A stretch of 64,000 bases of DNA from Diorhabda sublineata (lineage: Eukaryota; Arthropoda; Insecta; Coleoptera; Chrysomelidae): the NCBI RefSeq assembly GCF_026230105.1, contig NC_079476.1, forward strand, positions 41,468,559-41,532,558, in the 5' to 3' direction. Every line of letters begins with the position of its first letter. The stretch's first letter is position 1. The notes below the pieces were generated by a model. That model was given only the letters and a program-made list of their open reading frames with translations, did not search any database and was not told the origin of the DNA. Shown here piece after piece: positions 58,151 to 64,000 of the stretch. The position numbers and the translations under genes are program-made.

Positions 58151-60920
58151 TTTGAAAAACAATAAAGCCATATATGATTATAAGTCTGTTGAAGTCATTC
58201 AAAAAAGTAGTAGTAGTAAAATTTTTGGGAAATGGAAAGAATCGAAGATACAGTGGACTTATTAACAAATTGTTAATAGAAAGGATGCGACATTGAAGAT
58301 TCATTTCTTGTATTCACATTTGACAATTTAGGAAATATGTAGTGATAAGCGTTTTTATCAAAATTCGAAGGAATTTAAAGATAAATTGAAAACTGTCTCG
58401 AAAAACAATAAAACGAAGGCCAAAACTTATATTTTTTGATTAATTGGTTATTGTTTACACCAAATAAATAATTATAGCTGGGATATGAAAAACTTATAAA
58501 AGTGGATGAGCGATTAAACAGAAAAAAACAAGCATAATTTTCCTTAATAAACAGGAAATTGGATCTTCCTCTCATTTTCGAGTGCGGTGGAAGGGATGGG
58601 TTTATTTGACATTCACCATAACGGATATTGGAAGTGTCCAAAAAGACCTTTCGACGATACTCGCAAAATAGATTTTGTTATTCATTAATTTCTCCTCGTA
58701 TTATTTCCCTGTATCGAATATTCTATTACTTAAATGTTGATATCGAGCCGTATTCCTATTACTGGAGCACGACGATAACATTTTCAATTTCCAGTCATTT
58801 CCTTTTTACTTTTTCCACTAAAGCTTCCATAAAAATCTCAAAATAAAAATAAACACATGGGCTAAATACCTAACAAAACAATGTCATCAGATATATCATC
58901 TTGAATTGCAAATATTTCCGCGTCAAGTTGGAAACATGACTGACAAAACGTTCATCCAGCACTTTTTCTCTTTAAAAATTCAACTGAAATAATAAACGAC
59001 TTTTCCGTTGATTATTTCGTTCTCGGAGGCGAGTGCACTTGTGACATTTCAGTGAAATGGTGAAAATTGTCGTCTTGAACATTTAATTCAAATTATATAC
59101 GATGAAATATATATTGAGACTTAAATTTAAAAGGTTAGAGATAAAGCTTCGGTAGTGATTAGTATATGGACTTTCTGGTCGTATTTTGGTTTTGGAATCA
59201 TCAATATATCATGTCATTTACAAATAAGTCAAATGTGCTAGTTCAAGAAGGATTATTTTTCTTGCTGAAGCATTCAAGGTTTTTCTCTCGATTCTTTTGA
59301 ACCCTAATTATAAAAGCGGTAAATTAAAACACTAGAAACATCAAATCTCTGATAGAATTTATTCTAATCGATAAAAATATTCCTGATTCTAATATGTAGT
59401 ACATAATCTTGTTATAGCTATAATAAAAAACAAATCAATACACATTAAACTAAACCAAACAAAAATAGAGAAATACAACGTTGAGAAAAACCGAAATATG
59501 AATGAATTGGTTTATGAACCTTTAGTAACAGAAAAGGTCGAAAGCCAATTATGATGTAGGTGATTCAGCAGACTTTTTAGGCCCATAGCATGGACGGGAT
59601 TTCCACTTTTTCCTATTTTTTGCTTTCGTTTTGCATCATCTCTATCTTGGATCTGCGTATCATCTTTTCCTTGGTCTTAGTTGCTTAGTTCTGCTTCTCC
59701 AAATAAATTCCCTACTTCATTATTTGTTTTTCTCAGCGCGTTCTTCCTTCCTAATCTAATTTCTTTCCTCTGGTTAGTTAACAATCCACGTCTCTCCTCT
59801 GTAAGTCTCATTTTTTTTTTGTTTAGATGTAGTGTAGTTGTGATAAAGGACTCTTTGAAGAAGATTCTCTGATTTCAGATAGTTCACAGTAAGAAGAGAT
59901 GAGAGATTATGTTTCAGTAGAGCACTGAATAGGATTTCAGCATACTAGGAATTTGGAGAACTGATAGTATCTTGTCTTTAAAGTATCAAAAAGTCAGTTA
60001 GATAAATATAATATTGTAAGATCTATTGTGGTCCTTCAAATCTACAAATTTCCAGATTAATTCTTCTTGTAGTTCTTAAAAAGTGGCTTCCCTAAGCAAA
60101 CTATGCGCTTCTTAAACAAGTATGTACTCAGCATTGTCTTTCTCTGATTCACAAGACTACGATCTAGGCTACAGAAACTTGTTTTTTGTGTTAAATCACC
60201 AAGTTTTTCAATACGTTTTTGATGTACTATTATGAATAGATTGTTGCAATTATTATAATTTATGTCCGTCAATTATTAATCGATGAAATTTAACAAACGA
60301 GAACCAACACGCATCCGCCAAATTTTAGTGTAAATTGCGCGGTCGCCAAAAATTGAAATACACGTTAAACCACTCTGTATATTTTATTTTCCTGCAGCTC
60401 TGGGTCAATATCTGCATAGCAAATGATGTTGTGATAAAAAATAAATTATTTTTGAAGAATTTCATAATCAGATTGTCTTAGTTAAAAGTAGATTAAAAAA
60501 ATTGTAATAGATATAAAGTTATACAAATTAGAAAATAAATTTACTGACACTGATAATCATAAATTTGGTTTATAAGTCCGTATCGGTAAATTTACATAAT
60601 CCTCTTTGATTGACGTACTCATTTCCACCCTGTATAATATTATACGAGCACGAGAATTAGGTGAAAAGGGTCGTAACTGAAAATATCAAATTTCCGTTTC
60701 CATTTGTAAACACAATTAGTGAAATATTTCGAATTGTGAAATAAGAGAGACCCCGTTATACGTGCCTATAGGAACTTGTTTTCATAATTTATGAGATATA
60801 ACTGGAATTAATTTATTAAGCCTCCTGAAATTAATAGGTTAAGTAAATAAAATCGATTTTTGGGTTTATCAGGCGAAATCGTATTGAGAAAATTCTTGAA
60901 CATATATTATGAGAATTAAT
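58151..60920. other. unannotated AT-rich DNA
   Basis: No gene supported. The minus strand of 59530-59870 is hydrophilic but unrecognised. Inverted ACAGAGTG/ACAGGGTG-type ends lie near 60370 and at 60624-60636. Confidence 0.45.
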
Positions 60921-61190
60921 CATTTTAATTAATAAAGTATTCAATACAAATGATTACGTGTAATTTGATAGTTGCTTTTAATTCTGATTTATATATCCAT
61001 TATTAAATTCAGCTTTTGTTAGGAATTAGAACTCAAACTACAGTTTGAAACAATCTAACAGGATTCACTGATACTTCAAGAGTTCTTAATTCTGGTTCTG
61101 GTTCATTTTTATTTCGGTTTTATCTGCTTATTGTGAGAAATTTTATTTTTTATTCCTATCAAAAGAAATACGAAAACGCTGAATCCGGCC
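60921..61190. repeat. conserved flank of the minisatellite unit, copy 1
   Basis: About 265 bp from TCATTTTAATTAATAA through GGAATTAGAACTCAAACTAC and TTCTGGTTCTGGTTC recur at 63489-63760 with roughly 95 percent identity, and both lead directly into the same 81-bp array. Homology begins abruptly at the same base in both copies, just at or before TCATTTTAATT, so this is a sharp boundary. Confidence 0.92.
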
Positions 61191-62108
61191 ATTGTGGCAG
61201 CCACTTGTCGGATAATCTGTCAGTTCTTGTCTGAATCTACAGAAAGAAATCTGGAAATGCTTAAACGGGCCATTGTGGCAGCTATTTGTCGGATAATCTG
61301 TCAATTCTTGTCTAAATCTATAGAAAGAAATTTGGAAATGCTTAAACGGGCCTTTGTGGCAGCCACTTGTCGGATAATCTGTCAGTTCTTGTCTAAATCT
61401 ATAGAAAGAAATCTGGAAATGCTTAAACGGGCCATTGTGGCAGCTATTTGTCGGATAATCTGTCAATTCTTGTCTAAATCTATAGAAAGAAATTTGGAAA
61501 TGCTTAAACGGGCCTTTGTGGCAGCCACTTGTCGGATAATCTGTCAGTTCTTGTCTAAATCTATAGAAAGAAATCTGGAAATGCTTAATCGGGCCATTGT
61601 GGCAGCCATTCGCCGAATAATCCGTTAGTTCTTTTCTGAATCTATAGAATGAGATCTGTAAGTGCTAAATCGGGCCATTGTAGCAGCCATTCGCCGGATA
61701 ATCCGTGAGTTCTTGTCTAAATCTACAGAAAGAAATATGGAAATGCTTAAACGGGCCATTGTGGCAGCTATTTGTCGGATAATCTGTCAGTTCTTGTAAT
61801 AAATCTATAGAAAGAAATTTGGAAATTCTTAAACGGGCCTTTGTGGCAGCCACTTGTCGGATAATCTGTCAGTTCTTGTCTAAATCTATAGAAAGGAATC
61901 AGGAAATGCTAAATCGGGCCCTTGTGGCAGCCATTCGCCGGATAATCCATTAGTTCTTGTCTAAATCTATAGAAAGAAATCTGTAAATGCTAAATCGGGC
62001 AATTGTGGTAGCAATTTGTCGGATAATCTGTCAGTTCTTGTTTAAATCTATAGAGAGAAATCTGGAAACGCTAAATCGTCTATTGTGGCAGCCATTTGTC
62101 GGATAATC
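61191..62108. repeat. 81-bp minisatellite, 12 units, partly dimeric
   Basis: ATTGTGGCAGCC or its variant recurs at 61191, 61272, 61353, 61434, 61515, 61596, 61677, 61758, 61840, 61921, 62002 and 62082. The first five units alternate CCACTTGTCGG and CTATTTGTCGG, a 162-bp dimer. Because 81 bases equal 27 codons, both strands stay open: plus 61194-61628 and minus 61143-61466 each encode 27-residue repeats. A 1-bp insertion near 61800 and stops elsewhere interrupt both frames, so it is treated as non-coding. Confidence 0.95.
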
Positions 62109-63225
62109 ATCAACTTTTGATTTAGTTTTGAGACCAATTTTTGTTGGTGTTCCATCTCGGAGTACTTCCAGTTTTGACCCATTCTTCTATTACCAGTAGT
62201 ATTCGACTACAGCCTTTCTAAGTGTCCTCATTCAGCTGCATTATAAATAAATTAACATTTTTTTTAAAATCCATTTTGCCAAAACGATTATAGCACATTT
62301 CAATCTAATGCTATTCACCATATTATGATGTCTGATTCAACTCAACAAAAACAAACGATCATAATTTTGAAACAGTTCAAACCTGTCGTTGTTATATTAT
62401 TCATTTCAAGCTGAAAAACTTTTCATGTGCCTCTTTCTCTCTCCAGTTCCGGTCACCGACAAGTGAAAAGTGTGTTTTATCGAACAATCCTCTAATACCG
62501 CATTGTTTGGCATCTGAAAAGATCTGCTCCCCCGAAACATTAATCAGAACAATAATGAAGATATACGGGTGTTAGGATGATAAATTGAAGTTGTTCGATC
62601 TGATTCAGCAGCGTCAGATAATATGAGTGGAGTTGAGAACATGCTCAATTGTTGCATATTTTATAGAAATATGGATCGGAAAATGGGGATTACTTTTTAT
62701 ATAAAGCGATATAAAGATGAATGGTTGCCGTTTAAAACAAAATATGAATCTTCTTCTTTAAACTTGGATGAGTTTATAAAGTTAAGATACCGAAATATTC
62801 GGTGACATTTAAGGTTGTGTGTAATATATAGGAAACGTTAATCTTGTTAACTCAAACGACCGATACCAGCAAACTAATCCTACGGTGTTTTCGTTGGAAA
62901 CTGCTTCTAACTAATCCCATCAAAAAAGACAACTTCAATTCTCTAAGTAGGTACATTAATTTTGTATAAGCTCTTCGCAATCAATGTAAATAATCAAATA
63001 CTGTGAATAGATTTCGAAAAAAAACTTCGGATTGATTGATTTCAATACAAAAAGAAAACTAAAATGCATCAGGGAGACTAAGAAGCGTGAAGATAATCTA
63101 ACTCAATAAAGAAACATATTAAAATTATGAAAGTTATGTAATTATGTAACTGTCTTTCGAAAATAGTCATCATAGTTAATTAAAATTGTATGGTAACTGG
63201 TTCATTGGGGTTACTGGTGTCGTGG
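62109..63225. other. unannotated DNA between the minisatellite copies
   Basis: No gene recognised. The plus-strand frame 62623-62805 has no motif. Confidence 0.45.
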
Positions 63226-63453
63226 TTATAACTGGAGTAAAAATCTTGCTTCATTATTTAGAAGGGTGATCGCCACATTAAATGCTGATTTTGTTCCAGT
63301 TGAAATATCGTAGAAAACTTTTCCAACAGTAGTTCTCATCCCATTGATGGTCTGGGTGTTATCTTGCATCCATCCCGATCCGTTGACCGTTCCTACAGAA
63401 CCAACTGAACCATCACGAATGAATTTCGAAATATGAACATAGATGGTAATTGC
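63226..63453 (-). CDS. unrecognised open frame, exon-like, 75 codons
   Basis: The minus strand is open from an in-frame TAG (63454-63456) to the stop at 63226-63228. It reads FIRDGSVGSVGTVNGSGW, then GMRTTVGKVFYDISTGTKSA, then FNVAITLLNNEA, a balanced glycine, threonine and valine composition suggesting a beta-rich protein rather than noise. GC content is higher than in the flanks. An AG directly before GCAATTACC (63453) could serve as an acceptor. No ATG start lies near its beginning and I recognise no family. It may be a last exon or a decayed insertion. Confidence 0.3.
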   Translation of the reverse strand, partial: AITIYVHISKFIRDGSVGSVGTVNGSGWMQDNTQTINGMRTTVGKVFYDISTGTKSAFNVAITLLNNEARFLLQL

Positions 63454-63488
63454 CTATAGCGTTTCCAGCGGCGGAAGCCTAAGTAACT

Positions 63489-63760
63489 CATTTTAATTAA
63501 TAACGTATTCATTACAAATTATTACATGTAATTTGATAGTTGCTTTTAATTCTGATTTAAATATCCATTATTAAATTCAGTTTTTGTTAGGAATTAGAAC
63601 TCAAACTACAGTTTGAAACAATCTAATAGGATTCACTGACACTTCAAGAGTTCTTAATTCTGGTTCTGGTTCATTTTTATTTCGGTTTTATCTGCTTATT
63701 GTGAGAAATTTTATGTCATTTTTTATTCCTATCAAAATAAATACGAAAACGCTAAATCGG
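63489..63760. repeat. conserved flank of the minisatellite unit, copy 2
   Basis: Matches 60921-61190 at an offset of 2,568 bp, with a few substitutions and a 5-bp insertion near 63715. Confidence 0.92.
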
Positions 63761-63762
63761 TC

Positions 63763-64000
63763 ATTGTGGCAGCCATTCGTCGGATAATTTGTCAGTTCTT
63801 GTCTAAATCTATAGAAAGAAATCTGGAAATGCTAAATCGGGCGATTGTGGCAGCAATTTGTCGGATAATCTGTCAGTTCTTGTTTAAATCTATAGAAAGA
63901 AATCTGGAAATGCTAAATCGGGCCATTGTGGCAGCCTTTCGTCGGATAATCCGTTAGTTCTTGTCTAAATCTATAGAAAGAAATCTGGAAATGCTAAATC
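63763..64000. repeat. 81-bp minisatellite, second array, cut by window end
   Basis: Units start at 63763, 63844 and 63925 with the same 81-bp period and AAATCTATAGAAAGAAATCT core as the first array. It continues beyond the window. The plus-strand frame 63766-63957 is the same repeat-driven open frame. Confidence 0.93.

Noticed and set aside
57890..58304. Two overlapping 74-codon minus-strand frames
   Set aside because: Mostly antisense to the plus-strand mariner catalytic-region relic; the part beyond it has no motif.

Overview
This window looks like AT-rich intergenic or intronic chromosome DNA of an insect, roughly two thirds A+T. A beetle is my best guess, but nothing here proves the order. 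I found no intact host gene, rRNA, tRNA, CRISPR array or operon. The recognisable coding material consists of decayed transposable elements: mariner transposases, several LINE reverse transcriptase or RNase H fragments, a Helitron helicase fragment, a probable PIF/Harbinger remnant and a probable BEL/Pao-type integrase scrap. The longest open frames are mostly chance frames or lie inside tandem repeats whose period is a multiple of three.

Layout. 1-11.6 kb: low-complexity AT-rich DNA with a 244-bp direct duplication, two short inverted-repeat elements (3.6 and 4.2 kb), an ACAGGGTG-type dispersed element and a Helitron helicase relic on the minus strand (6.9-7.45 kb). 11.6-15.5 kb: about 25 copies of a 154-bp satellite with higher-order structure. 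15.5-31.4 kb: LINE relics, a cluster of ATCGAT palindromes, a 750-bp foldback element, a GC-raised coding relic of unknown family, a mariner relic, a Harbinger-like remnant and a 590-bp inverted-terminal element. 31.4-32.3 kb: four copies of a 233-bp satellite. 34.4-40.1 kb: about 12 copies of a 482-bp satellite with nested 3-mer and 2-mer higher-order repeats. 40.2-44 kb: a dense transposon graveyard of LINE, mariner and integrase pieces. 45.0-46.2 kb: four copies of a roughly 303-bp repeat. 49.9-58.2 kb: LINE and mariner relics and a strong hairpin. 60.9-64 kb: an 81-bp minisatellite with a conserved flank, present twice 2,568 bp apart and running off the right edge.

How it fits together. 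Five unrelated tandem-repeat families occur in 64 kb, and at least three of them show higher-order organisation, so unequal exchange or replication-based amplification has been active here. Around them lie broken transposons of several classes. At least six mariner relics are present. Two of them share the same internal deletion and the same right terminal repeat, which points to a non-autonomous mariner family that spread after the deletion. I did not find a clearly new biological system. The most informative structures are the satellite architectures, the mariner deletion family, the minisatellite-bearing duplicated unit, the ATCGAT palindrome cluster, and a recurrent GATAA(C/G)TTATC motif dispersed over the first 23 kb.
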